DNA from: Kineosporia aurantiaca JCM 3230
Lineage (GTDB): Bacteria > Actinomycetota > Actinomycetes > Actinomycetales > Kineosporiaceae
NCBI GenBank assembly: GCA_000719025.1
Contig: JODP01000023.1
Location: forward strand, 16,019 to 80,018
DNA length: 64,000 nt
Direction of reading: 5' to 3'
In this document: in pieces, positions 26,010-33,203 of the stretch
How the letters are laid out: each line of letters opens with the position of its first letter
How positions within the stretch are numbered: the stretch's first letter is position 1
Position numbers and translations under genes: made by a program
Notes under the pieces: generated by a model
Told to the model about the DNA's origin: nothing
Databases searched by the model: none
The model's input: the letters and a program-made list of their open reading frames with translations, nothing else

Positions 26010-27251
26010 GTGCGGCGTTTAGTGGTGGCGGTTGCTGGAATTGTGCTCGGTACCACCCTGGCTGCGCCGGCCGGGCCGGCAGTGGCCGCAGCGAAACCGG
26101 GAGATGCGACCAATTACCAGGTCGACGCCACGCACACCGGTCTTGCCCCGGGGCCAGCGCTTCCGAACACCATGCGCCGTCTGTGGTTCAAGGACTTCGG
26201 CATGGAGACTTCGTACCCGCTGATCGTCGGGAACCGGGTGTTCGTGGCGTCCCGGGAGAAGAAGGCAGGCGCCGTTCCGCCGGGGCCCGTGTACGTCTAC
26301 GCGTTCGCCAAGCGCACCGGCCGTCAGCTGTGGAGGTCGACCGGCATGGGCGGCGACATGTCCACCGCGACCCTGGCGTACGGCAGCGGCAGGCTGATCG
26401 TGGTCAACGACTGGGATCCGTTCGAGGACAAGCATTCCGGGATACAGTCTTTGGACCCGGCGACCGGGAAGGTGCTGTGGAAGAGGAAGCTCGTGGCGCC
26501 TCGGTATGCCACGATCACGCACTCTGCGGACAAGCCGGTGACGGTGCGGGGAGGTGTGGCCTACGTTAACTTTTTCCGGTTCGGCGACAACTACCTGGCG
26601 ATTGACGTCGTCACCGGCAAGGTCAAATGGGCCAACTACGGGACCAACGACGGCGCACTGGGGCAGGCGGTCACCAGCAATCGGGTGTTTTACGCCTCAA
26701 CCTGCAACTGGGCGGCCTGGACGCTCGCCGGTAAGCAAGCCTGGCGAGATGATTTCGGGTGTTCGGGTGGGGTCGGCGGAACAACCTCGGTCGTGGCCGA
26801 CAACCGGCTCTGGATCCACGAAAGCCTCTATTCCAGCTGGGTGGCGGACGCCCGCAACGGCAAGCTGCTCTTCAGGTTCATCTCCGACAGCGTCCCCACG
26901 ATCGTCGGCAAGACGACTTTCCTGACTCCCGATGCTCCGTCCGCGCCATATGAGGTGTCGCTGCAGGCCGTCAACAGTGCCACCGGGGCCAAGCTGTGGT
27001 CGCATCGGCCTGCGGGTGACACGTACGGGCAGATCATCGGCCCGCCGATCGCCACGTCGAAGGTCGTCTACGTAACCACCAGCCAGGGGTGGGTGTTGGG
27101 GTACAACACGGCCACGGGCAAGCAGGTCTGGAAGGGTCACGCCGGTGGCACCATTAATCCGCAGAGCGACCACCTGACGAACGAGGGGTCGGCCATCGGT
27201 GGCGGGGTGCTGGCGGTGTCTGCAACCAACCGGTTGGCTGTGTTCGGCTGA
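26010..27251 (+). CDS. Secreted PQQ-like beta-propeller protein
   Basis: The 413-residue protein has a signal peptide ('LVVAVAGIVLGTTLAAPAGP') and then PQQ-type propeller blades. Repeated marks are 'AKRTGRQLWRSTG', 'DPATGKVLWKRKL', 'DVVTGKVKWANYG', 'ARNGKLLFRF', 'NSATGAKLWSHRP' and 'NTATGKQVWKGHA'. The start GTG 26010 follows 'AAGGAC'; the frame is open upstream to 25854, but that part is Arg-rich and not signal-like. The blades lack obvious dehydrogenase catalytic residues, so a scaffold or binding role is more likely than an enzyme. Monocistronic. Confidence 0.8.
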   Translation: MRRLVVAVAGIVLGTTLAAPAGPAVAAAKPGDATNYQVDATHTGLAPGPALPNTMRRLWFKDFGMETSYPLIVGNRVFVASREKKAGAVPPGPVYVYAFAKRTGRQLWRSTGMGGDMSTATLAYGSGRLIVVNDWDPFEDKHSGIQSLDPATGKVLWKRKLVAPRYATITHSADKPVTVRGGVAYVNFFRFGDNYLAIDVVTGKVKWANYGTNDGALGQAVTSNRVFYASTCNWAAWTLAGKQAWRDDFGCSGGVGGTTSVVADNRLWIHESLYSSWVADARNGKLLFRFISDSVPTIVGKTTFLTPDAPSAPYEVSLQAVNSATGAKLWSHRPAGDTYGQIIGPPIATSKVVYVTTSQGWVLGYNTATGKQVWKGHAGGTINPQSDHLTNEGSAIGGGVLAVSATNRLAVFG

Positions 27252-27407
27252 ACCCGTGTGGTTCTCCGTGGCCCACCGGTGACCTGGGGCATGCGCCAGG
27301 AGAGCGCCTCGCCGACACTGCGAGTGCTGGACAACAAGAGGCCGGCGATGTGAGCGAACGCCGTGATCTCGGCCGGGCTCGACAAAGCACTCCAGCCGAG
27401 CCCTCGT

Positions 27408-27884
27408 TCAGGAATCATCGACGTCTCTCGCCGACCAGTTCTTCGCGTCGATCGAAATGGCGTTCTCGCCGACCAGTTCCCGCAGCGCCGCCTCCAGCGT
27501 GGCGACCTGCGCCGCCCCGCTCTGCTGTTCCCACTGCCGACGCAGGTCGTCGAAAACCCCTTCACCGGTCTTCATCATGCCGAGCCCGCGTTCAGTGACC
27601 CGCAAGCGCAGCCGACGGCCGTCGCGGGGATCGGCCTCGCGCCGCAGTAGGCCGCGTTCTTCCAGAACGGCGACGGTTTTGGCGGCCGCCTGCCGGCTGA
27701 CGGACAGGCTGCGGGAGAGCTCGGAGGGGGTGTCGGCCCCGGCCATGATGGCGCGCAACGCGAAGTCGTGGATGGGGCGGACATCCGCGTACCCCTGCTC
27801 CTCCAGGGCGATGTGGGCCCGGTCGGCGAGCGTACGGAAGCCGGCGAGGAGCAGTAAGGCGAGGTCGGCGCCTGGTCGCGTCAC
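27408..27884 (-). CDS. MarR-family regulator
   Basis: The 158-residue protein is a MarR winged helix. Recognition region 'TPSELSRSLSVSRQAAAKTV' and wing 'READPRDGRRLRLRVTERG' are both present. It is divergent from an alpha/beta hydrolase gene. The 81-base gap carries two copies of an 11-bp palindrome, one overlapping a good promoter. It very likely represses the hydrolase gene and itself, released by a small hydrophobic ligand. Confidence 0.9.
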   Translation of the reverse strand: MTRPGADLALLLLAGFRTLADRAHIALEEQGYADVRPIHDFALRAIMAGADTPSELSRSLSVSRQAAAKTVAVLEERGLLRREADPRDGRRLRLRVTERGLGMMKTGEGVFDDLRRQWEQQSGAAQVATLEAALRELVGENAISIDAKNWSARDVDDS

Positions 27885-27903
27885 CCGAGCAGCATAGGAC
27901 GGT

Positions 27904-27953
27904 TGACTTTGACAACCTGGTTGCCTAACTTACTCGTCAACCTGGTTGTCAAA
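27904..27953 (+). promoter_or_regulatory. Hydrolase promoter with two MarR operators
   Basis: A consensus-like promoter reads TTGACT (27904-27909), 17-base spacer, TAACTT (27927-27932). Two identical copies of CAACCTGGTTG lie at 27913-27923 (within the spacer) and 27938-27948 (at the expected transcription start), 25 bases centre to centre. Their outer flanks TTTGACAACC and GGTTGTCAAA also form an inverted repeat. Binding at either site would block transcription. Confidence 0.75.
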
Positions 27954-27965
27954 AAGGAGCGAGCG

Positions 27966-28829
27966 ATGAGCAAGAGCAGCCCCACCCTGCCCGGCGTCAC
28001 CCACCACCACGCCGACCTGAACGGAACCCGCCTCCACTACGTATCGGCCGGCACCAAGGGGTCCCCCATCCTGCTGGTCCACGGCTGGCCCGAGACCTGG
28101 TGGGCCTTCCGTCACCTCATCCCGCTGCTGGCCGCCTCCCACCGCGTCTACGCCGTTGACCTGCGCGGCTTCGGCGCCTCGGGTAAGAACGCCGACGCCG
28201 ACTACAGCCAGGCCGCGTTCTCCGAAGACCTGCACCAGCTGGTCGGCCACCTCGGCGTCGGCCCGCTCCACGTGCTCTGCCAGGACATCAGCGGCGGCCT
28301 CACCTTCGACTTCGCCGTGCAGCACCCCGAAGATGTGAAGAGCTTCACCGGGGTCGAGACTGCGCTGATCGGTTTCGGGTTGGAAGCGCTCGCTGACGTC
28401 AACAACGGCGGAGCCTGGCATGTGGGCTTCCTGGGCGCGCCCGGCATTCCCCAGCTCCTGCTCCCCGGTCACGAACGCGACCTGATCACCTGGGCCTACC
28501 GGGTCATGGGCGCCACCGCGAAGGGGGTCACCCCGGCCGACCTGGAGGAGTTCGTCAAGGCCTACACCGGTCCGGACGCCTGGAACGGCACGTCCGGTCT
28601 CTACCAGGCGGTCTTCAGCGACAAGGGCCGCACCAAGGCCCTGGCGAGCGCGCACCCCCTGCGGGTGCCCGTGCTGGCCGTCAATGCCCCGGGCCTGCAG
28701 CAGGTGGCTGCCAGCGAGGTGCGCACTGTTCCCATTGAGGGCGTTGGGCACCTGGTCGCCCAGGAGGCACCCCGCGAGCTGGCGGATGCTCTGCTGGCGT
28801 TCATGGGGGACGTCGACCAGGCCCGCTGA
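27966..28829 (+). CDS. Alpha/beta hydrolase, epoxide hydrolase/haloalkanoate type
   Basis: The 287-residue enzyme has 'ILLVHGWPETWWAFR' (oxyanion loop HGWPE), 'VYAVDLRGFGASGK' and the nucleophile elbow 'VLCQDISGG', where Asp replaces Ser. An Asp nucleophile and HGWP motif point to epoxide hydrolases or fluoroacetate-type dehalogenases. The His near the end ('GVGHLVAQEAP') completes the triad. The ATG at 27966 follows AAGGAG. Under MarR control, it probably detoxifies or processes a xenobiotic; the substrate is not predictable. Confidence 0.85.
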   Translation: MSKSSPTLPGVTHHHADLNGTRLHYVSAGTKGSPILLVHGWPETWWAFRHLIPLLAASHRVYAVDLRGFGASGKNADADYSQAAFSEDLHQLVGHLGVGPLHVLCQDISGGLTFDFAVQHPEDVKSFTGVETALIGFGLEALADVNNGGAWHVGFLGAPGIPQLLLPGHERDLITWAYRVMGATAKGVTPADLEEFVKAYTGPDAWNGTSGLYQAVFSDKGRTKALASAHPLRVPVLAVNAPGLQQVAASEVRTVPIEGVGHLVAQEAPRELADALLAFMGDVDQAR

Positions 28830-28895
28830 CGCCCTCTCCACCGACCGCCCCCGGCGAAGCTGCACGCAGTGATGGCGTGAGGAACGCTGAGGGAG

Positions 28896-29282
28896 TCAGC
28901 TCTGCAGGCGGGTTTCAGCGGCTTCGAGGATCTGGCGAACCCAGCGGACGCAGCTGGCTACGTCAGTGGCGCTGATTTCGGTGCTCTCGTCAGCGGCCTG
29001 GGTCTTGCGGTCCAGGGCCCTCTTGGGGGTGGTCGCCAGAGTGCTGTCCACCCTCCGGAGCAGGTCCACGGCAGCGGCGTGATTGCCGTCGTTCGACCGT
29101 TCGGCCAGGGCCACGCAGGTGATGGCATCGGAGGCAGCGATCGCCGCATGAATGGCGTTGGTAGCCACAACGTCTGGTGCGTCCAGGATCTCGGCTGCCT
29201 CGAGGAACTGGCGGGCATCGGTGAGGCGCTTGCGGGCCTGTCCGGGGTCACATTCTCGGCGGGGGCCCTTGGCGCGGCTCAT
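28896..29282 (-). CDS. HEPN-like protein, probable toxin or partner of a nucleotidyltransferase
   Basis: The 128-residue helical protein has the HEPN layout: 'ARKRLTDARQFLEAAEIL', 'VVATNAIHAAIAASDAITCV' and an R-x5-H motif 'RSNDGNH' (Arg62-His68), the signature of HEPN ribonucleases. It starts inside the stop codon of the nucleotidyltransferase gene (ATGA overlap). MNT-HEPN pairs are a known type of toxin-antitoxin module in which the nucleotidyltransferase modifies and silences the HEPN RNase. Here the order is nucleotidyltransferase first. The alternative is a non-toxic HEPN substrate-binding subunit. Confidence 0.7.
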   Translation of the reverse strand: MSRAKGPRRECDPGQARKRLTDARQFLEAAEILDAPDVVATNAIHAAIAASDAITCVALAERSNDGNHAAAVDLLRRVDSTLATTPKRALDRKTQAADESTEISATDVASCVRWVRQILEAAETRLQS

Positions 29283-29884
29283 CGGGTTCTCCTCAGGTAG
29301 GTGGGGTCGTTCTCGATGAGGGCAACACCGTCTGTGCGCAGTTGCTGGACCAGGGGGTTGCCGGAGCGGACCAGGCGTCGCCAACTGGTCGGTGTGTGCT
29401 CGACGAACTGGGCCTCATTGCCGGTCCAGGAGCCGAGCTGAGCGTGCAGCCGGTCCATCCGCACCTGTACGTCGGCGGACTCCAGGTCATCGAGGATCAG
29501 CAGGATGTCGATATCGGAGTCCGGTCCCGCGTCACCGCGAGCGGTGGATCCGAACAACCATGCGCCGGTCAGCCCGGGCCAGGGCGCCAGTTCGACGCGC
29601 AGTCTGCGGATGAGCTCGCCGCGTAGTCCGGCCAGCGCGATCAGGTGGGTCGAGGCCAGATGATCGCGGTTCAGGCTGATGAGCGTGGCCGTGCCGGAGG
29701 GGATCTCCAGCACCAGCCCGCTGGAGACGAGCTGAGCGATGATCGGGCCGGCGCCGGTCGGGGAGACTTGGGCCAGGCGCGCGAGTTGTCTGCGGCTGAC
29801 CGGCTGCTCAAGACGCGCCAGGGCGCGGAGCAGGGCGCCGCGAACGCCGGGGGCGATGTCCGCCAGTGGGTCGCCCAGGTTCAT
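29279..29884 (-). CDS. Winged-helix plus nucleotidyltransferase fusion, MNT antitoxin
   Basis: The 201-residue protein fuses an N-terminal winged helix (about residues 12-70, 'LEQPVSRRQLARLAQVSPTG') to a minimal nucleotidyltransferase with 'GSTARGDAGPDSDIDILL' (residues 112-129). The G-S-x10-D-x-D catalytic pattern is intact. ATG 29884 is preceded by AGGAG at 13 bases; GTG 29923 is an in-frame alternative. The downstream HEPN gene overlaps by four bases. The winged helix implies that the antitoxin also binds DNA, and a triple alternating repeat lies just upstream of the start. Confidence 0.78.
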   Translation of the reverse strand: MNLGDPLADIAPGVRGALLRALARLEQPVSRRQLARLAQVSPTGAGPIIAQLVSSGLVLEIPSGTATLISLNRDHLASTHLIALAGLRGELIRRLRVELAPWPGLTGAWLFGSTARGDAGPDSDIDILLILDDLESADVQVRMDRLHAQLGSWTGNEAQFVEHTPTSWRRLVRSGNPLVQQLRTDGVALIENDPTYLRRTR

Positions 29885-29924
29885 GGTTCGTAAACTACTC
29901 CTGCTGTCCAGTATTTCGCTCACC

Positions 29925-29950
29925 TGTACGTTATTCCGTACACATGTACG
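29925..29950. promoter_or_regulatory. Alternating TGTACG/CGTACA repeats, probable operator
   Basis: TGTACG (29925-29930), CGTACA (29937-29942) and TGTACG (29945-29950) give two overlapping inverted repeats with spacers of six and two bases. The array ends 41 bases from the MNT start and is a natural target for the winged helix of that protein. Confidence 0.55.
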
Positions 29951-30021
29951 CGATCATGGATGCCGCCGCCGGTGGCCTTACCGGCGGCGCGGGCCGTCCA
30001 CCGCCCGGGATGATGAGCTCC

Positions 30022-30138
30022 ATGGAGCAGGAGGTCTCGGCCGTCGATGATGGGGTCGAGACCGCGGGCTGGGTCGGCTCGGTGTCCACGTCGGACAGCA
30101 GCAATCTCGTGGTGGCGTGGCGACAACCCCTGGACTGA
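30022..30138 (+). pseudogene. Truncated paralogue of the gene at 20021
   Basis: The 38-residue frame starts 'MEQEVSAVDDGVETAGWVGS' and stops early. The 20 bases before the ATG and the first codons align with those of the hypothetical gene at 20021 (GGGATGAT.AGCT..ATGGAGCAG). The rest of the 223-residue protein is absent, so this is a leftover of a duplicated gene. Confidence 0.45.
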
Positions 30139-30174
30139 TGGGCTTGGCCGGGTCGCTGTGCCAATCATCGTCTC

Positions 30175-30206
30175 CCGGTGCCCGGCCCGGTCGGACCGGG
30201 CACCGG
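30175..30206 (-). terminator. Hairpin terminator of the EthD gene
   Basis: A perfect 11-bp stem (CCGGTGCCCGG with CCGGGCACCGG) with a ten-base loop ends 8 bases past the minus-strand stop. Confidence 0.7.
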
Positions 30207-30213
30207 TGCGGGG

Positions 30214-30513
30214 TTATTCGATGTCTGAGAACAGCCCGGTGAAGGTCACCTGCGTCTGCTGCAGTCCGCCGAAAACTGTTGCAGCGCTCGGCGTGGCAAC
30301 GGCAGCGGACGCGTCGTCGTAGCTCTCGAAGTACAGGTCGAGCGTCCGGTAGGCAGGAGTGGGGGTGCCGTCCTCCTTCGGCCATACCTTGGCCGACTCG
30401 ACGCGCTGGACCTTCGGGAACGCCTCGGCGGCGGCCTTGATCGCGGCGTAGGCGCGCTCGAACTCGTCCGGGTCAGTGGGATTGTCGATGATCAGGGTGA
30501 TCTTCGTGGGCAT
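30214..30513 (-). CDS. EthD-domain small protein
   Basis: The 99-residue protein has the ferredoxin-like EthD pattern: 'ITLIIDNPTDPDEFERAYAA' at the start, then 'VQRVESAKVWPKEDGTPTPA', 'YRTLDLYFESYDDASAAV' and 'VTFTGLFSDIE'. EthD relatives act as small helper enzymes or lyases with oxidative pathways. The start is well set by an 'AAAGGAC' site. It has its own terminator and no obvious operon partner. The dead hydrolase gene upstream may once have been its partner. Confidence 0.75.
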   Translation of the reverse strand: MPTKITLIIDNPTDPDEFERAYAAIKAAAEAFPKVQRVESAKVWPKEDGTPTPAYRTLDLYFESYDDASAAVATPSAATVFGGLQQTQVTFTGLFSDIE

Positions 30514-30578
30514 GGGTTGTCCTTTCCGGAACCGTGAAGCGTGTGATGTTACGTTCGTAGCTCCGTATCAGGCGGTCG

Positions 30579-30935
30579 TCAGGTGCGGTGGTCGGCCGTC
30601 TCGATCAGATGGGTGACAAAGTCCGGGTGGCCGACCACGGCCGCGTGCGAGGAGTGTATTTCGCTGATCTGTGCGGGGGCTGGTCTGGGCCCGTACCGGA
30701 TGGCTGTCAACGGTCAGGTGGCTGACGTCGTTGTCCCAGCCGGAGGCGTCCGCGGAGGCCCTCTGCACCAGGACGACGGTTGGCTTGGCCCCCGTGGCGG
30801 GCGCGCTGCCGACTCCCTGCGCTGCGGTCGGAATCACGGCAAGGGCCAGCGCGAACAGTCTGGCGACCGCGTTCCTTCGAGGAAACGGTGCCGGAGAAAA
30901 TTGGTGACGCTCTTAAGGTCGGTGATGTGTCTCAT
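30579..30935 (-). pseudogene. Degenerate secreted alpha/beta hydrolase
   Basis: Pieces of one hydrolase appear in different frames on this strand. The N-terminal part 'TGAKPTVVLVQRASADASGW' mirrors 'KPTVVLVHGAFADASSW' of intact relatives; note the lost 'HG' oxyanion motif. The final part 'SHAAVVGHPDFVTHLIETA' is a typical C-terminal His-containing end. About 150 central residues, including the nucleophile, are missing, and the two parts are in different frames. It is therefore an internally deleted pseudogene. Confidence 0.6.
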
Positions 30936-31006
30936 GGTCTCCTGCCCCGGGGAGGACGGGCGCTCCTGCCCGGCACAGAGTCTCGGCGCCTACGAGGCGG
31001 GCTGTG

Positions 31007-31022
31007 TACTTCGAACGAAGTA
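31007..31022. promoter_or_regulatory. Orphan TetR-like operator upstream of the dead hydrolase
   Basis: TACTTCGAACGAAGTA has perfect 7-bp arms around a two-base centre, the size and form of TetR-family operators. It lies 72 bases upstream of the hydrolase pseudogene start. No TetR gene is present nearby. Confidence 0.45.
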
Positions 31023-31635
31023 TTTCTGCCGTCATCGAGACTCGATGTGGCCGGTAGTCTCAAGCAGGCCGCACCGATGGCGTCTGCCCGCTCCAACGCG
31101 GCCTGGACCAGAACCTTCCGAGGGCACACCCACGCAGCTACCAGGCGCATTAGGATCTCGGTCTCGTCGAGGCCCGCACGATCTGGTGACCGGCCGGGGC
31201 CCCAAACAGCAGTCCACGGCCTTTCCGTTGAGGGGTCGGATGTTTACATCTTGACCTGCCCGAAAGTGCCGCTGCTGGCCATCCCTTCTTACTGCGGCCG
31301 GCGAAGCGGGCCTCGTCCGTTGCCCTACGTGCTCGGGGTGGGCGCGACGTCCTGTCGGGAACTACGTGACCCCATTGTTGTACCCCGTCCACGGCCACCG
31401 GAGGGACCAGCAAATCGGTCCGATTCTCGGCCAGCCGTTCACCTGAGTGCGGTAAACGCCTGGACTGGGGGCGCGAAGGGGGCGCCCAGCAATGACTTTG
31501 GGCTACAACCGGAAAGCTGACATTCGCTGACGTGGGCACTCAACGCGTCGTGCGAACCCTTGCCCGCCGGTTCACCGGGCTTGCGCCCGAGGTTGTCGAG
31601 GACGTCGATCGGGATCGGCGAGCGACTGAAAGGCA
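31023..31635. other. Gene-poor stretch
   Basis: Open frames exist on both strands, but none shows a ribosome binding site with family resemblance. It may be decayed DNA where a TetR regulator or other neighbour of the dead hydrolase once lay. Confidence 0.4.
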
Positions 31636-32127
31636 TCACCCGGCGACGAGCAGCTTCAGTAGCTGTTGAAGCTGCTCTGCCTGCTCCGCGCTCAGTGGCT
31701 GCATCACGGCTCGGGCCGCCGGGATCGCCGCCTGGTGTGCCTGGTCGAAGACTTTCCATCCCTGTGCGGTCATGGTGACCGCCCGCACCCGGCGGTCACC
31801 GGGAACCGGCTCGCGGGATGCCAACCCCAGTCGTTCGAGATCGTCGACAATGCGCACCATGGAAGCCTTGTCGTGGCGGGTTCTCTCCACCAGGTCGCGC
31901 TGGCTCAGGGGCCCGTCGGCGGACAGGCGCAGGAGCACCATCAGGTGGCGGCGTTCCAGGTCGAAGGGGCGCAGCGCCCGGTCCATGGCCTCGGCGACCC
32001 GCTCGTGGGCCTGACGCAGCAGCAGGCCCATGGCAAAGGGCGACTCGCCCGGTACGACCGGCACGTCTGTATCGACGATAAGTGCCTTGGGGGAGGGGTC
32101 TGTCGCGTTGCTACCAGCCGAGGACAT
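31636..32127 (-). CDS. MarR-family regulator
   Basis: The 163-residue protein has 'DLERRHLMVLLRLSADGPLS', then 'QRDLVERTRHDKASMVRIVD' (recognition helix) and the wing 'PVPGDRRVRAVTMTAQG'. It is divergent from the DUF3159-ABM and FAD monooxygenase genes across a 65-base gap with two GAGA-N3-TCTC repeats. The probable function is repression of that operon until an aromatic or quinone-like compound binds. Confidence 0.9.
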   Translation of the reverse strand: MSSAGSNATDPSPKALIVDTDVPVVPGESPFAMGLLLRQAHERVAEAMDRALRPFDLERRHLMVLLRLSADGPLSQRDLVERTRHDKASMVRIVDDLERLGLASREPVPGDRRVRAVTMTAQGWKVFDQAHQAAIPAARAVMQPLSAEQAEQLQQLLKLLVAG

Positions 32128-32133
32128 ACCGGA

Positions 32134-32189
32134 GAGACTATCTCGGGGGAGAAAGGTTGACCAGAGTTAGTTTCACGTGAGATGGTCTC
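32134..32189. promoter_or_regulatory. Paired GAGA-N3-TCTC inverted repeats, candidate MarR sites
   Basis: Two inverted repeats of the same form lie in the 65-base divergent gap: GAGACTATCTC (32134-32144) and GAGATGGTCTC (32179-32189), 45 bases apart. A TCACGTGA palindrome lies between. Each repeat flanks one of the two start codons. Confidence 0.5.
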
Positions 32190-32192
32190 GAA

Positions 32193-33167
32193 GTGAACAA
32201 AATTGCTGAGCGTCAAGCGTCGAGCTGGACAGCGATCCGGGCAACCTGGTCCGAGCCGGCCCGCTGGTTCGGACTTCTGGCGGCCCTTGCCCCCGGCGTG
32301 GTCTTCGTGATCGTCAACGCGGGCTGGTCGCTGGGGCCGGCCATCGCGACCGCCGCGATCACGGCTGTCATCGTCCTGGTGATCAGGCTGGCGCGACGGG
32401 AGTCGCTGCGGTCGGCGCTCATCGGAGTGCTGGTGGTCGCCGCCTGCGCCGCGGTAGCGGGGGTGACGGGTGAAGCCCGCGGCTTCTTCCTCCTGCCGGC
32501 GCTGGTGCCTTTCGCCGTCATCACGGTCTGCCTGACTACCGTCGTTGCCCGGCGACCGCTGACCGGGTTGCTGCTGAACCGGGTCTCGGGTGGTCCGCCC
32601 GACTGGCCCGCCCACCCGCGCCTGCTGCGCGTGCACATGATTGCCACCGGCGTCGCGATCGGCGTCAACGTCGTCAACGGCGCCCTGCAAGCCGTCTTCT
32701 ACAGCCGTGACGACACCGCGGTGTTGGCCGTGGCCCATGTTGCGACCGGGCCGATCTTCGCCACGCTGGCGGCCGTCACCCTGGTGGCCGCCCGCCGGGC
32801 CCTGCCCGCCCCCGCCCACCAGGTGCTCGTCACCAGCATCTTCACCCTGTCCACCGCCCTGCCCACTGCCCCGCTCACCGACCGGGAGCACGAAGCGACC
32901 GGCCAGCAGCAGTTGTACGACCTGCTGGGAACCCACGCCCGCACGGTGCTCGAGCCCAGCCGGGGATTCCTCGGCTCGGATCTGGTGAGCTCCGACGACG
33001 GCCGCCACGTGGTGCACCACGCGCGCTGGGCCAGCGACCAGGACCTGCAGCGCATGCTCGCCTCGCCGGCAGCCCGTTCCGGCATGACGACCACTCGCAC
33101 CCTGGCCACCGTTCAGGTCATTCGCAGCCACACCCACCGGCAGTTCGCCGGCGGCCCCAACACCTGA
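32193..33167 (+). CDS. DUF3159 membrane domain fused to an ABM-type monooxygenase domain
   Basis: The 324-residue protein has an N-terminal DUF3159 membrane part (about residues 20-215, five to six hydrophobic segments, 'WFGLLAALAPGVVFVIVNAG', 'GEARGFFLLPALVPF'). The soluble C-terminal domain (about 225-320) reads 'REHEATGQQQLYDLLGTHAR', 'TVLEPSRGFLGSDLVSSDDG', 'VHHARWASDQDLQRMLA', the pattern of antibiotic-biosynthesis-type monooxygenases (dimeric ferredoxin-like fold). Such small enzymes oxidise phenols to quinones. The fusion would place that chemistry at the membrane. It is followed 36 bases later by an FAD hydroxylase gene, making a two-gene oxidation unit. Confidence 0.75.
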   Translation: MNKIAERQASSWTAIRATWSEPARWFGLLAALAPGVVFVIVNAGWSLGPAIATAAITAVIVLVIRLARRESLRSALIGVLVVAACAAVAGVTGEARGFFLLPALVPFAVITVCLTTVVARRPLTGLLLNRVSGGPPDWPAHPRLLRVHMIATGVAIGVNVVNGALQAVFYSRDDTAVLAVAHVATGPIFATLAAVTLVAARRALPAPAHQVLVTSIFTLSTALPTAPLTDREHEATGQQQLYDLLGTHARTVLEPSRGFLGSDLVSSDDGRHVVHHARWASDQDLQRMLASPAARSGMTTTRTLATVQVIRSHTHRQFAGGPNT

Positions 33168-33203
33168 ACCAGCCCGCCGAACGGCATGAAGGAGAACAAC
33201 GTC

